Positions 1 through 11,819 of a stretch of DNA of 64,000 nucleotides are shown here, in pieces. Both the position numbers and the translations under genes were made by a program. Every line of letters starts with the position of its first letter. The first letter of the stretch is position 1. The notes under the pieces are model-generated. The model was not told the DNA's origin and made no database searches. It worked only from the letters and a program-made list of their open reading frames with translations. Location: contig JAQGEQ010000037.1 in the NCBI GenBank assembly GCA_034620365.1, positions 331,678 to 395,677 on the forward strand, given 5' to 3'. The stretch comes from Pegea sp. RAD2-039. Its lineage: Eukaryota; Chordata; Thaliacea; Salpida; Salpidae.

Positions 1-1352
1 TACACCTAAAATTACTAATAAAATTATGATTGAAAAAAACATATTAGATAATACTTCTTATGGAAGTTTTAGTATTTCCTTTCAAATATTTTTCATTTAT
101 TTTAAATATTTCGATTCAGTCATATTATTTGTAAATTCAATTTTGTTAGATTCAACTATTATCTTTTTAATTGCTTCTAATAGTTTAAAATTTATTATTT
201 CGCAACATTTTGTTTTTATACTTCTTTTCCTCTTTTCTCTCGTAAATTGTTTATTTAAAAAAAACAATTACATAAAAATATTATTCTCTTGACGATTTAA
301 AACTGTTTGAGCAGTGTTAAGAACTGTTATTAGCTATTGTTAACCAAATTCTTTTAACATAATTCGTTTTAATGAAAAGACTTTTTTCTTAGGCCTTGTT
401 ATTTTTTTTCAATCAGGTAACTTGCTAAAAGTCTAAATTATTTTATCCAAAAAATTAATTAGTTTACTGGATAGTTTTGTAAAAAGTCTCTATTTCTTTA
501 TAAGCTTTTTCTATCTGGTTTAAAAAAATTTCTTTGCTCAGTTTATCGTGTAGTTTTTCTGTAGAAAAAAATTTGTTAATAATTCTATTAGAGTTAAGCA
601 AAGAAATTTGCACAATTTTAAAGTTTTGTTTTAATTACTTGGCTTGTAAAAAAGTATACCATATAAATGAGTTTAGTTAATATAGATGTTGGTAGCTTGA
701 ATAGTCTAACTTCCAATAAATTTGGTTATAAAGTTTTCAGAAAGTCATAATTGGTTTAATTGATTTGAGTAAAAAGATCATCTAAATCTCAATCAGACAC
801 AAAATGTAATAAGTACCATAAAAGGTATCCCGTCATCAAATGGTTTATTGTGTCTTACTATAAAAAGAATTAGTTTTTTCTATTATAAATTGGTTTATAG
901 ATTTTACTTTTTTATATGGCTTTTTGTATTTTTCATTGAATACAGTTTTTTTTTCAGTAAAAACGTTTTGATTAAGTTAGGTTTGTTGTTGTTGCTTTTA
1001 CTTACTATAAAAACATTCTCTTCTGGTTTCAACATCTAAAACCTAAATGTATTTATTCAATACTTTAAACATTATTCAAATTTTTTTTTTTTCTAAATAA
1101 CAAAAGTTAAAATGTTTTATTTGCTTACAATCGCTTAGCATAAACAAAGAGTTTTTTTCTTAGGTTTACCCAGATACAAAAAAAATATTTAAAAAAACTC
1201 TTTATACTACAAGTTAAAAAGCATACAATCTTTTAATTTCTTCTTAAGAATATTTAATTTAATTTTTATTCTATTTTCAGACTTTAAGAGCCGTACAAAG
1301 TTATTTTAATTTTTTGACTGTCTCTTTTTTGTTTGAGCTTTAAGCTTTAGAT
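1..1352. other. Leader region of zf1, no gene seen
   Basis: AT-rich, T-run-rich DNA upstream of zf1. Open stretches here (for example 848-1039) encode only Phe/Leu/Ile-rich low-complexity peptide and are not supported as genes. From about 1095 to the start codon the sequence is conserved upstream of all four C2H2 gene copies. This includes an acceptor-like TTTTCAG near 1280, a GAGCCGTACAAAG block and a CTTTAG ending 2 bases before the ATG. A 5' UTR intron or a trans-splice acceptor would explain this conservation. No TATA element can be picked out against this composition. Confidence 0.5.
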
Positions 1353-2594
1353 ATGGCAGAACCTGAAGATGAAACCGCTAATCATGAAATTCTGAATAAT
1401 CAACGGAATCTTTCCTCAAATGCTGCTAATCATTCTAATCAACCTCCAAGAACCGATGCTACAACTCATCAACCTGTGTCATTTGAGAATGATACCGGTA
1501 TGAGAGATATACTTGGATTCCAACAAACCGTAGAAAGCCTAAATAATGGGGATTATTCAGTAGCTGGGACCAGCTTTGAAAATCCATTTGGTTTACTAAG
1601 TTACTCTTCTGCTTACCCAGTAACAAATAGTAGTTATGCTGCTATGCAACCTTCTTATGCTGGCTTCCAATATCCAGCTTATACAAGTTTCCTAACCGGT
1701 AGACTCAATCAACTCTCGCCTCAAAATCATTTGTACAGTCAAGAAAACATTTTGGGGTCTTTGAGAAGTCAATGGCTTCACCAAACTCAAAACATGTTTG
1801 AACGGCTGAGAGATGATTTAAGACAGAGTAACCAAGTTGTAGATGGTAGAATTAATCATCTTCACAATCAAGCTCTGAATAATCAACGAAATACTTCTAC
1901 ACCTTTTGTAGAACAACCTCAACTAAGCCACCTTTATCAATCTCTTCAAGATCAATATTCCAACTTGCAATCAGTAGCTTCTACATCTGGTAATAATATC
2001 ACATCTACAGCGAATCATCATCAAGCTGAGAGTAATCATAGCAATCAAATGTCTTCGACAGCTTCAGCGAGCTACTCAACACCTCAGCAGAGTCATGGGC
2101 AAATCGGATTGTCTGGAATTCCTAATAATCTAGCTTATGCTCCTTTCCAAGCAAGCCATACTCGACACCATTTTCGTCCATATCCAGTTTATAGTCCTAG
2201 AAAAGAGTTTCTGAGAAACTTAAGTCGTGATCAATTAGAAAGCATGGTTGAGGAATTGCATGATCGAAACCACTTCCTAGCTGCTACTTCAAATCATGAA
2301 TTTCAACTTCATCAATACCTAATGAAGGAAGCTGTGAATAAGATGCAAGATTCTCAGCAATCTCTTGATTTTAGAAGCTACATTGGACCTCCTAGAGAAG
2401 ATGGTAAAGTTGAATGTGCCCCTTGTAAGAAGCTGTTCTCCTGTAGAAGTACTGCCTTGGTTCACATTAAATCAACCCATATGGGATTTGTCTACAGCTG
2501 TCCAGTATGTGGAGAGACTTTCAACAGGAAGCTCACGAGAGATCGACATCTCAATAATCCAAATATTCATCCTCGTAATCCTCCAACAAATTAA
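1353..2594 (+). CDS. Two-finger C2H2 protein with Asn/Gln/Tyr-rich N-terminus (zf1)
   Basis: Single exon, 413 aa. Residues 1 to about 340 are rich in Asn, Gln, Ser, His and Tyr, with Tyr-rich runs near 80-110 and no recognised domain. A short charged stretch around 290-310 (RDQLESMVEELHDRN) could be helical. The C-terminal ~60 residues hold two C2H2 fingers: CAPC-x12-H-x4-H and CPVC-x12-H-x6-H. The first has the spacing of nucleic-acid-binding fingers and the second has a long His-His gap. This start is chosen because MAE/MTE plus the acidic EDET run is shared by all four copies. An AATAAA lies at 2704-2709. The protein is probably nuclear; nothing in the sequence names its target. The family is unknown to me. 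Confidence 0.88.
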   Translation: MAEPEDETANHEILNNQRNLSSNAANHSNQPPRTDATTHQPVSFENDTGMRDILGFQQTVESLNNGDYSVAGTSFENPFGLLSYSSAYPVTNSSYAAMQPSYAGFQYPAYTSFLTGRLNQLSPQNHLYSQENILGSLRSQWLHQTQNMFERLRDDLRQSNQVVDGRINHLHNQALNNQRNTSTPFVEQPQLSHLYQSLQDQYSNLQSVASTSGNNITSTANHHQAESNHSNQMSSTASASYSTPQQSHGQIGLSGIPNNLAYAPFQASHTRHHFRPYPVYSPRKEFLRNLSRDQLESMVEELHDRNHFLAATSNHEFQLHQYLMKEAVNKMQDSQQSLDFRSYIGPPREDGKVECAPCKKLFSCRSTALVHIKSTHMGFVYSCPVCGETFNRKLTRDRHLNNPNIHPRNPPTN

Positions 2595-3589
2595 GACTCA
2601 ATCACGAATAAGTTTCGCTCTTCTGAGATTATAGTTAGACGATCTTTTTCTGATGATATTCAAGTCTTGTGAAATTGTTAGTTATTTTGAGTTCGTTTTT
2701 CTAAATAAAAAAATTCTCAAAATTTTAATAAAGGATAAATGTTGTTTAGTATGTTTTATCTTTGCATAGGATTGAATAATTTTAGAATTGAAATGCTTTT
2801 AACAACGCTTTGTTAAACAAATTTTTTTATAAATAAACTATTTAGTTAAATGCAAATTTAATTAAACTAAAGATTTGTCAATTTTTCATCATTTCTTAGA
2901 ATGTAACAAAATAACATTTAATCTGACATAAAACTCAAATTAATTCTTGTCTAGAAATGGTTAAACTAAATTTGTAGACTTTAAAACAGTACTTTAAATT
3001 ATAAAGGGCTGTTTGTTTATAAATCTTTAAGCGATATGTTTAAAATGTGATATTTTTAATCATTAAATACAAACAAACAATTTATATTTATAATTTGATA
3101 GGTTTTTTAAATGTTTGATTTAAACTAAAAAGTAAACAAGAGTAAACGGATTTTTGATGGAATGTTTTGTCTTCTACTTCAACAGTTAATAACTATTTCT
3201 ATCTGAAGAATACTTAACACAACTCTTTGTCACATTCTATTATCAAAGTATTTTAGGAGACTATTAAAGACTTTCTCGCTTTACTTGTCAAATTTAGAAT
3301 GTATTGTGTTAAAACTATACTCAAGAAATAAATGATTATTTTCATTTATTTAGTTATTTCTAATGCAGAAAGAGACATGGCTACAAATAACAAATGATAT
3401 AGAAAACATAACACAGTATAACCGCAGTAAAAACAAAAATAAAATGTTTGAATGGCACAACTCAAAAGATATAAGGATAGTTACAGAATCTGATATTGTG
3501 TTATTAAAAAACTGATTATTAAAGTATTTAATCAGAATAATTTTCAGCAACTAAACTCTGAGAACAAAAATTGTGGTCGATAAGGAAAT
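2595..3589. other. 3' flank of zf1, no gene seen
   Basis: Non-coding, AT-rich. AATAAA hexamers at 2704-2709 and 2727-2732 are plausible poly(A) signals for zf1 and are kept after zf2 and the later copies. The part around 2940-3060 resembles blocks at 17380-17460 and 22600-22690, so this flank has been copied elsewhere in the window. Minus-strand open stretches at 3350-3550 are low complexity and differ between the two units. Confidence 0.5.
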
Positions 3590-4990
3590 CTTTAAAGTTG
3601 AATAAAGAAGAACTGTTAACTATTGTATACAATAATATTAGATTTGACACCGAATCGACCTCTGAATATTTGTCAAGTTTTAAGATTAAGGTTTGATAGA
3701 TAATCCACTCTCTAACAACACTCTGAAGGGAGGAAAAGTCCCCAAATTTGTAAGAAAGCTATCATTACTCCTATTCATCAAAAGGGTCCATGATAAGACA
3801 GTACAACAAACCAATTTCGTTGACTTCAGTTATCAGCAGAACTGAAGAACTTATTATTCACAATCATACGAGCAGTCATTTGATGGAATACCATCTAATA
3901 TCAGATGTCCAGCATGGTCTTGGGAAAATAAGATCTTCCTTGAATCAACATCTCACTCTTCATAAAGAGCTTACAGTTCATTATGAAAGTAAGACTCCTT
4001 GTGACATCATATATCTCTGTTTTGTAAAGTGCTTGATTCTGTCTCACATAACAATCTCATTATTATTTTACAAAAATTAAAAATCACCAGATTTATCATA
4101 AGGTGGATTGAAGATTACTTATTACATAGAATCCAACAACCTCCTGTTAATAGATGTTTATCTACTCTTAGTTAAATCACCAGTTATGCTCCTCAGGGTT
4201 CTGTTCTAGGTACCCTTCTCTTTTGAACTTTCGTTGAAGAATTTTTCAGAAGACTAGCAGCAGTAGATGATGTCGGTGTGTTTGTGTATGCAGATGAAAT
4301 CAAGATATGTTTTTTTGTAATCCCTTAAAACTTCAAACGGCACTATGGACTTCAGAAAACTGGTCTATGTTCTGGCTTATATTCCATTAATGGATTTACT
4401 ATTCCACGAGAATCTTCGCTTAAGAAAACCGCTGCATTTCTTAGCTATTTGACTTTACATGGCATATTTATGTTTTCAATATCTTTGGTAAATCTATTAA
4501 TCTTGTCGACCTTATATTATTTATGTTTAATTCTTAAGATCTCTACTTTTTATCAATCTTTTCAATGTGTATGTACGTCTATTTCTTGAATACAATGGCA
4601 CTGCAGAGATGTTATATCAAGCTGGTCAAATCAAGAAAACCGAATCTATTCAAGATACATTTGCGAGATAGTTTGCAGGAGAATTAAAATTAAATACAAT
4701 AGTTATAAACATTGTGTCAGTTTCTCCAATTTAGATACTTTGGAATTTCGACAAATTATATACGAATTAATTATTATGTTTTAAAATGTCTCCAGGTTAG
4801 TTTGCTTTCATTTTGAAGATTTCTTTTCCATTAGTCCATTCTTCAAGATTATCAGCTTAAATCCCCTGGTGCGTTGGTCTGAGCAAATTTTTACTTATTC
4901 GGCACAATAAGTACTTGGAGCCAACTGCTATCCGAAATTGTCAAGTCAGAACCAATAATGCTGTTATGATTTAATGTAAATGTAACGATT
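3590..4990 (+). mobile_element. Decayed non-LTR retrotransposon fragment (unit 1)
   Basis: Frame-shifted pieces of a reverse transcriptase read along the plus strand. They are: KPISLTSV with HNH..SHLMEYH (about 3800-3900), DVQHGLGK, a degraded VPQGSVLG block near 4190-4220, a VYADE remnant near 4288 in place of the YADD catalytic motif, and C-terminal connection sequence ending near 4990. The best comparison is the longer fragment at 50596-51845. Many stops and shifts make it inactive. It belongs to the same CR1/Jockey-like family as all LINE relics here. The family assignment is inferred from motifs only. Confidence 0.8.
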
Positions 4991-5500
4991 TTACTGGTAT
5001 AATATTGATTCAGCTAAAATTGTTTTGAAAAGTATTTTATCAATAAATTTAAACCAAGAAACGAATAAACTCATTTGGTTAATTATTTTAGCTAACAAGT
5101 AATTATATTTGTTTAAAAAAATTTGAGTTAAATCACTTTAAATATTAAAAGAATAACTTTATATTGCTTCAACGATTATTCCATCTTCATAGAATTATTT
5201 CAAGTATCGTTTGAGATAAAACTTCAGAATATATTCAAAAATGGTGAAGACAGAGCTGGGATTAAAATATGTAGAGGAAAGACTTGTAAAAAGTTTGACT
5301 GTTAACGAAATTGTGTTTTTTTTTATCGAAAAACTTCAAGTTTATATTAATAACTTAAAAGGTCAAGTTATAGAGCACGTTTCGATTGTTTTATTTGAAT
5401 ATTGTTTTTAGAAAATCTTAAGGCTTACTGAAAAAACTAATTGATAATTTTTGCATTAAGTTGTAGGATTTATTTTTGAGAAGATCAGTTCTTTGTAGTT

Positions 5501-6336
5501 ATGTTGAAAATGACAGGGAGTTCTGTGCATAAAAGAAAAATGAAAAAGAACCAACTAAGAAGTGAAAAAATGTTATCGAACTATTTCAATTCAGTCAAAG
5601 ATGGGACAGAGCACTGCAAATTCTGTTTCTTGCCTTTCTCTGACAAAAACAGGTAAAAGAAATTAATCATCATCATTTTTATGCTTTTAAAAGGTCATCT
5701 TTAAGCCTCTTACGACACAAATGTCCCGCTAATAAGAGATCGAATCGTTACAAGTATTTTAAAGATGAAGCTGATGAGCAAATCACTTCTAGGTTTGTAT
5801 ATCATAATGTTGTTAAAAGCATTGTGGAATAAAACTTAAAAACCTTTAGAAGTGTTTACAAAGTCAAAGTCTTACACAAAGGAAAGCTTGGTGGGAGATA
5901 TTTCAGGGCCCCTATAACTGACTTATTAGTTGTAAAAAGAGAAATAAAGTTTGTACAATTATCAATTTCAGTGATCAAAATAAATTAAAAAGTTTTCAAA
6001 TTACTTTTAAATGATCTGTTTTTCAGCAACTCCGAGCAATCAATAAAACTACGTCAAGATTGTTGCAATCATACTGAAAACCCTTCTATTTCACTTAAAG
6101 TTAAAAGTATTAGAAGGAAACCAAGTAATATTTTGCCAACTCCATATTTAAAACCAAATAAAAAACTTTTTAAAGAGCAAAAAAGAACTCCAGCTCGTCA
6201 GCTACCAGTTGTCTTCAAGAAAGAATTAGAGGATAACCAGATTGACCAATTTAATGGAATATCTTTTCTGCAGCTACTTGATCCTCTTCAAGACCCTTAT
6301 GCTTCACTTCGAGATTTTTTAAGACTTCATCAATGA
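5501..6336 (+). CDS. Three-exon small basic protein with Cys-Cys-His-Cys cluster, copy 1
   Basis: Exons 5501-5652, 5694-5792 and 6027-6336, 186 aa. Introns are 41 bp (GTAAAA..AAAAG) and 234 bp (GTTTGT..TTTCAG), and phases 2 and 2 agree. Residues 20-65 hold HCKFC, then about 16 residues later RHKC (C39, C42, H59, C61). This could be a small zinc-binding module of BED or C2H2 type, although the H-x-C spacing is not canonical. The C-terminal half is Lys/Arg-rich and ends in a distinctive LLDPLQDPYASLRDFL tail. The reading frame and splice sites are kept in the second tandem copy, which argues that it is a real gene. Function is not recognised. Confidence 0.72.
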
Positions 6337-8257
6337 GTTGACTAACGATTATTTTTTAGTTAATTAAATCTGATATGCATTAGTAGCGTTTTCACAAGTT
6401 GTGTTTTTATTATTTTTTGTTTACTGCTAAATTTATAATTTTGTTCCGTTTAAAGTAGTAGAAAAATAAATTTTATCTTCAAAATTGTTTTTTTAATAAT
6501 TTAATTTAGATGCAGTTTACCATTAATAACTCAGTTATAATAATAAGAAATAAATTTTCTAATATTGGTTCTTGTTGTTCACATAGACATCTTCTGAAGC
6601 TACGTTTGAGTTTAGCACTGATAATGTCATCTAAGCAGTGAAAGAAAGGCAAAAAAGTTTTAGTTATAAAATTAAATTTTCATATTTCCAATTTAGAAAG
6701 CTTTTGATGACTGGCTCAAGAACGATTAAAGTATTTGTTGAATGAGGAGCAAAAAGAAAAATACATCATCAGCCGTCCTTGTCTTTACCTTAAGGATTTT
6801 TTCAAGTACTTTCATTATCATCAATTGGGACATATTAAAATAGATATTTAATATATGCCTAACAAAATTAAAAAATAGATAAAACCTTGAAAAAGATAGA
6901 AGTTATTAAATGCTACTCTTTATAGCAGTACTAGAAAGTAAAACAGTGTCCAAAAATAACAACATTAGAAAAACATATAAAAACAAATCCTTTTACTCAT
7001 AAGCTTCAAAACCACTTATTTTTTTTATTTATACAAATTGCTTTCCCTAAACAGGTAATTCCAACTTTCTATTTATTATCTAAATTAAATTAATATTTAA
7101 TCAAGTAATCATTAAAATAAGGTTTACTTCGCCGTTATAAGAAAACAGATTTTTTTACATTATTTTAAATAAATACAATAATAAATAAAACTTTATGTTT
7201 CACATAATATATCTATAATAAAGTCTCAGAAAATACAAAACATACAGCGACAAGTAATTTCAATTTTTAAAAATTCGTATAATTATGATACCTTGAACGA
7301 ACTTTTGTTAACCAGATAACTTGTTTATCATTTATAAAAGCTAAAGAGTAATGAAAACCTAGATATGATGCTTATAAAACAACACCAAATAAAGTATTGC
7401 TTAGATATGGATTATTTTGAATTGTATTTAAATAATTCTTTAACTTGTTGTTGAAGATTGACTTTTAATTGAAAATATCTGAAAAAAGATTAAATATTTT
7501 ACTTTACAAAAATACAAATATAAAATTGGAAAATAAAATCCTGTTTAAAAATAATCATCTAAAAACTTTTTTTTACAAAAATAAACCATGAAAATTTATT
7601 ACAACATTTTTAGACAGTTACCTGGTAAATCGTATACCAATATTTTGAAACTAATTCTTAAATTAAAAAAAACAATTTCAACCACAACTTGCTTTTGAGA
7701 AATCTTACTGTTTTCAGTTTGTTTATATTTTTTACAAATTTATGTAACTTAAATGGTAATTCCTTGTTCTTTTATCTAAAGTACTGTGTAAAAATTTGAT
7801 TTATTAAAAAAAACAATTTGTTTGTTAAGTGAACAGAATGTTATTTCTATTTCTGGAAAATCATTAAAATGTTTGTTAGATTTGATAGTTTCCTATTACC
7901 TTCTGAAAAATTATTAACATTTGCTAAAATAATTAAAACATAATATACTTAATTTTCAGCCTAAATTAAAACAAATTTAAAACCAAATTTCAAAATTTCG
8001 TTAAATTATATAAGAAAAAAGCTTTTGTAAAGTATTATTTCTTGTGGTAATGTTATTCTAATTCAAGCAAACTTTTAAAAACGGTCTATTATAAAACAGC
8101 CTGTTTCTACATTTTATCAAATTCTTAGCACAAGCATAAGTTTTGTAAGAAGTCGAAATTGTGACTGTTTAAGACTTTTAATTTTGAATATATCATCGTG
8201 TTTTGAAAACTAGATTTTGAAAAATTCTTGAAAAATATTCAAAAATTGTTACTGATT
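6337..8257. other. Inter-gene flank, no gene seen
   Basis: AT-rich non-coding DNA. A ~125 bp block at about 6710-6835 also occurs at 14950-15075 and 55240-55372, so it is a family repeat. The rest (6850-8257) is the shared upstream flank of the C2H2 genes and reappears at 15090-15950, 16260-16725 and 57030-58000. Confidence 0.6.
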
Positions 8258-9600
8258 TTACACCTAAAATCACTAATAAAATTATGATTGAAAAAAACAT
8301 ATTAGATAATACTCCTTATAAACGTTTTATTATTTCATTTCAAATATTTTTCATTTATTTTAAATATTTCGATTCAGTCATATTATTTGTAAATTCAATT
8401 TTGTTACATTCAACTATTTTCTTTTTACTTGCTTTTAATAGTTTAAAATTTATATTTTGTTATTTCGCAATATTTTGTTTTTATAGTTCTTTTCCTCTTT
8501 TCTCTCGTAAATTGTTTATTTAAAAAAAACAATTACATAAAAATATTATTCTCTTGACGATTTAAAACTGTTTGAGCAGTGTTAAGAACTGTTATTAGCT
8601 ATTGGTAACAAAATTCTTTTAACATAATTCTTTTTAATGAAAAGACTTTTTTCTTAGGCCTTGTTTTTTTTTCAATCAGGTAACTTGCTAGAAGTCTAAA
8701 TTATTTTATCCAAAAAATTAATTAGTTCACTGGATAGTTTTGTAAAAAGTCTCTTTTTCTATCTGGTTTTAAAAAAATTCTTTGCTCAGTTTATCGTGTA
8801 GTTTTTCTGTAGAAAAAAATTTGTTAATAATTCTATTAGAATTAAGCAAAGAAATTTGCACAATTTTAAAGTTTTGTTTTAATTACTTGGCTTGTAAAAA
8901 AGTATACCATATAAATGAGTTTAGTTAATATAGATGTTGGTAGCTTGAATAGTCTAACTTCCAATAAATTTGGTTATAAAGTTTTCAGAAAGTCATAATT
9001 GGTTTAATTGATTTGAGTAAAAAGATCATCTAAATCTCAATCAGGCACAAAATGTAATAAGTACCATAAAAGGTATTCCGTCATCAAATGGTTTATTGTG
9101 TCTTACTATAAAAAGAATTAGTTTTTTCTATTATAAATTGGTTTATAGATTTTACTTTTTTATATGGCTTTTTGTATTTTTCATTGAATACAGTGTTTTT
9201 TTCAGTAAAAACGTTTTGATTAAGTTAGGTTTGTTGTTGTTGCTTTTACTTACTATAAAAACATTCTCTTCTGGTTTCAACATCTAAAACCTAAAAATAT
9301 TTATTCAATACTTTAAACATTATTCAAACTTTTTTTTTTTCTAAATAACAAAAGTCAAAATGTTTTATTTGCTTACAATCGCTTAGCATAAACAAAGAGT
9401 TTTTTTCTTAGGTTTACCCAGATACAAAAAAAATATTTAAAAAAACTCTTTATACTACAAGTTAAAAAGCATACAATCTTTTAATTTCTTCTTAAGAATA
9501 TTTAATTTAATTTTTATTCTATTTTCAGACTTTAAGAGCCGTACAAAGTTATTTTAATTTTTTGACTGTCTCTTTTTTGTTTGAGCTTTAAGCTTTAGAT

Positions 9601-10842
9601 ATGGCAGAACCTGAAGATGAAACCGCTAATCATGAATTTCTGAATAATCAACGGAATCTTTCCTCAAATGCTGCTAATCATTCTAATCAACCTCCAAGAA
9701 CCGATGCTACAACTCATCAACCTGTGTCATTTGAGAATGATACCGGTATGAGAGATATACTTGGATTCCAACAAACCGTAGAAAGCCTAAATAATGGGGA
9801 TTATTCAGTAGCTGGGACCAGCTTTGAAAATCCATTTGGTTTACTAAGTTACTCTTCTGCTTACCCAGTAACAAATAGTAGTTATGCTGCTATGCAACCT
9901 TCTTATGCTGGCTTCCAATATCCAGCTTATACAAGTTTCCTAACCGGTAGACTCAATCAACTCTCGCCTCAAAATCATTTGTACAGTCAAGAAAACATTT
10001 TGGGGTCTTTGAGAAGTCAATGGCTTCACCAAACTCAAAACATGTTTGAACGGCTGAGAGATGATTTAAGACAGAGTAACCAAGTTGAAGATGGTAGAAT
10101 TAATCATCTTCACAATCAAGTTCTGAATAATCAACGAAATACTTTTACACCTTTTCTAGAACAACCTCAACTAAGCCACCTTTATCAATCTCTTCAAGAT
10201 CAATATTCCAACTTGCAATCAGTAGCTTCTACATCTGGTAATAATATCACATCTACAGCGAATCATCATCAAGCTGAGAGTAATCATAGCAATCAAATGT
10301 CTTCGACAACTTCAGCGAGCTACTCAACACCTCAGCAGAGTCATGGGCAAATCGGATTGTCTGGAATTCCTAATAATCTAGCTTATGCTCCTTTCCAAGC
10401 AAGCCATACTCGACACCATTTTCGTCCATATCCAATTTATAGTCCTAGAAAAGAGTTTCTGAGAAACTTAAGTCGTGATCAATTAGAAAGCATGGTTGAG
10501 GAATTGCATGATCGAAACCACTTCCTAGCTGCTACTTCAAATCATGGCTTTCAACTTCATCAATACCTAATGAAGGAAGCTGTGAATACGATGCAGGATT
10601 CTGAGCGATCTGTTGATTTTAGAAGCTACACTGGACCTCCTAGAGAAGATGGTAAAGTTGAATGTGTCCCTTGTAAGAAGCTTTTCTCCTGTAGATCTAC
10701 AGCCTTGGTTCACATTAAATCAACCCATATGGGATTTGTCTACAGCTGTCCAGTATGTGGCGAGACATTCAACAGGAAGCTCACGAGAGATCGACATCTT
10801 AATAATCCAAATATTCATCCTCGTAATCCTCCAACGAATTAA
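9601..10842 (+). CDS. Two-finger C2H2 protein, tandem copy 2 (zf2)
   Basis: 413 aa, same architecture as zf1, with the Asn/Gln/Tyr-rich body and the C-terminal fingers CVPC-x12-H-x4-H and CPVC-x12-H-x6-H intact. Compared with zf1 I count about 15 amino-acid-changing differences and about 8 silent ones. From about codon 17 to codon 160 the two genes look identical. Differences cluster in the last half, and those inside the finger coding region are mostly silent. That fits constraint on the fingers and gene conversion in the 5' part. An AATAAA lies after the stop near 10951. Confidence 0.88.
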   Translation: MAEPEDETANHEFLNNQRNLSSNAANHSNQPPRTDATTHQPVSFENDTGMRDILGFQQTVESLNNGDYSVAGTSFENPFGLLSYSSAYPVTNSSYAAMQPSYAGFQYPAYTSFLTGRLNQLSPQNHLYSQENILGSLRSQWLHQTQNMFERLRDDLRQSNQVEDGRINHLHNQVLNNQRNTFTPFLEQPQLSHLYQSLQDQYSNLQSVASTSGNNITSTANHHQAESNHSNQMSSTTSASYSTPQQSHGQIGLSGIPNNLAYAPFQASHTRHHFRPYPIYSPRKEFLRNLSRDQLESMVEELHDRNHFLAATSNHGFQLHQYLMKEAVNTMQDSERSVDFRSYTGPPREDGKVECVPCKKLFSCRSTALVHIKSTHMGFVYSCPVCGETFNRKLTRDRHLNNPNIHPRNPPTN

Positions 10843-11819
10843 GACTCAATTACGAAAAAGTTTCGCTCTTCTGAGATTATAATTAAACGATCTTTTTCTG
10901 ATGATCTTTAAGTCTTTTGAAATGATTAGTTCTTTTGAGTTCGTTTTTCTAAATAAAAACATTCTCAAAATTTTAATAAAGGATAAATGTTGTTTTGGTA
11001 TGTTTTATCTTTGCATAGTATTGAATAAATTAAATTGAAATGCTTATAACAACGCTTTGTTAAACATAAGTTGTTATAAATAAAATCTTTAGTTAAATGC
11101 AAGTTTAAGTTATTTAAAACTAAACATTTGTCATTTTTTCATCATTTCTTAGAACATAACAAAAAAAACTTAATCTGACATAAAACTCAAATTAATTCTT
11201 GTCTAGAAATGGTTAAACTAAATTTTTAGACTTTAAAACATTACTTTAAGTTATAACAGTCTGTTTGTTATACATTTTTTAGTGATAATTTTAAAAAGTG
11301 GTATTTTTAATCATTAAATACAAACAAACAATTTTTATATATAATCTTAATAAGTTTTTTACATGTTTGTTTTAACTTAAAAGGAAACATAAGTAAACGG
11401 ATTTATATTGAAATGTTTTGTCTTCAACTTCAACAGTTAATAAGTATTTTTTTCTGAAGATCATTTAACACAACTCCTTCTCACATTTTAATATCAAAGT
11501 AATTTAGGAGACTATTGAAGACTTTCTCGCTTAACTTATCAAATTTAGAATGTGTTGTGTTAAAACTATGCTCAAGAAATAAATGATTATTTTTATTTGT
11601 TTAGTTATTTTTAATGCCAAATGAGACATGGCTACAAATAACAAATGATATAGAAAACATAACACAGTATAACCGCAGTAAAAAGAAAAATAAAATGTTT
11701 GAATGCCACAACTCATAAGATTTAAGGACAGTAACAGAATTTGATATTGATTTATAAAGTAGTTGCTTATTAAAGTATTTAATCAGAATAATTTTCAGCA
11801 ACTAAACTCTGAGCAGAAA
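10843..11819. other. 3' flank of zf2, no gene seen
   Basis: Counterpart of 2595-3589, noticeably diverged from it by substitutions and small indels. It contains the conserved poly(A)-like AATAAA hexamers shortly after the stop. Minus-strand open stretches around 11531-11801 differ from those of unit 1 and are low complexity, so they are not called. Confidence 0.5.

Larger units (their letters stand above)
1..8257 (+). repeat. Tandem unit 1 (~8.25 kb direct repeat)
   Basis: The sequence from base 1 is repeated from about 8258 with a constant offset of 8248 to 8258. Both units carry the same order: AT-rich leader, single-exon C2H2 gene, LINE relic, three-exon small gene, AT-rich flank. The LINE relic sits at the same place in both, so it was inserted before the duplication. 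Identity is uneven. The leader, the first third of the C2H2 gene and the stretch around 4250-5200 are almost identical, while the 3' flank around 2650-3560 is clearly more diverged. The true left end lies outside the window or at base 1. Confidence 0.93.

Noticed and set aside
26-292. Open frame of 88 codons at the start of each tandem unit (also 8284-8523)
   Set aside because: The two copies differ by indels that shift or truncate the frame, and the peptide is Phe/Leu/Ile low complexity from T-rich DNA.
848-1039. 63-codon hydrophobic frame kept in both units (also 9096-9287)
   Set aside because: Nearly identical DNA explains its survival. It starts in AT-rich leader sequence without coding character and is broken in the third copy near 58590-58780.
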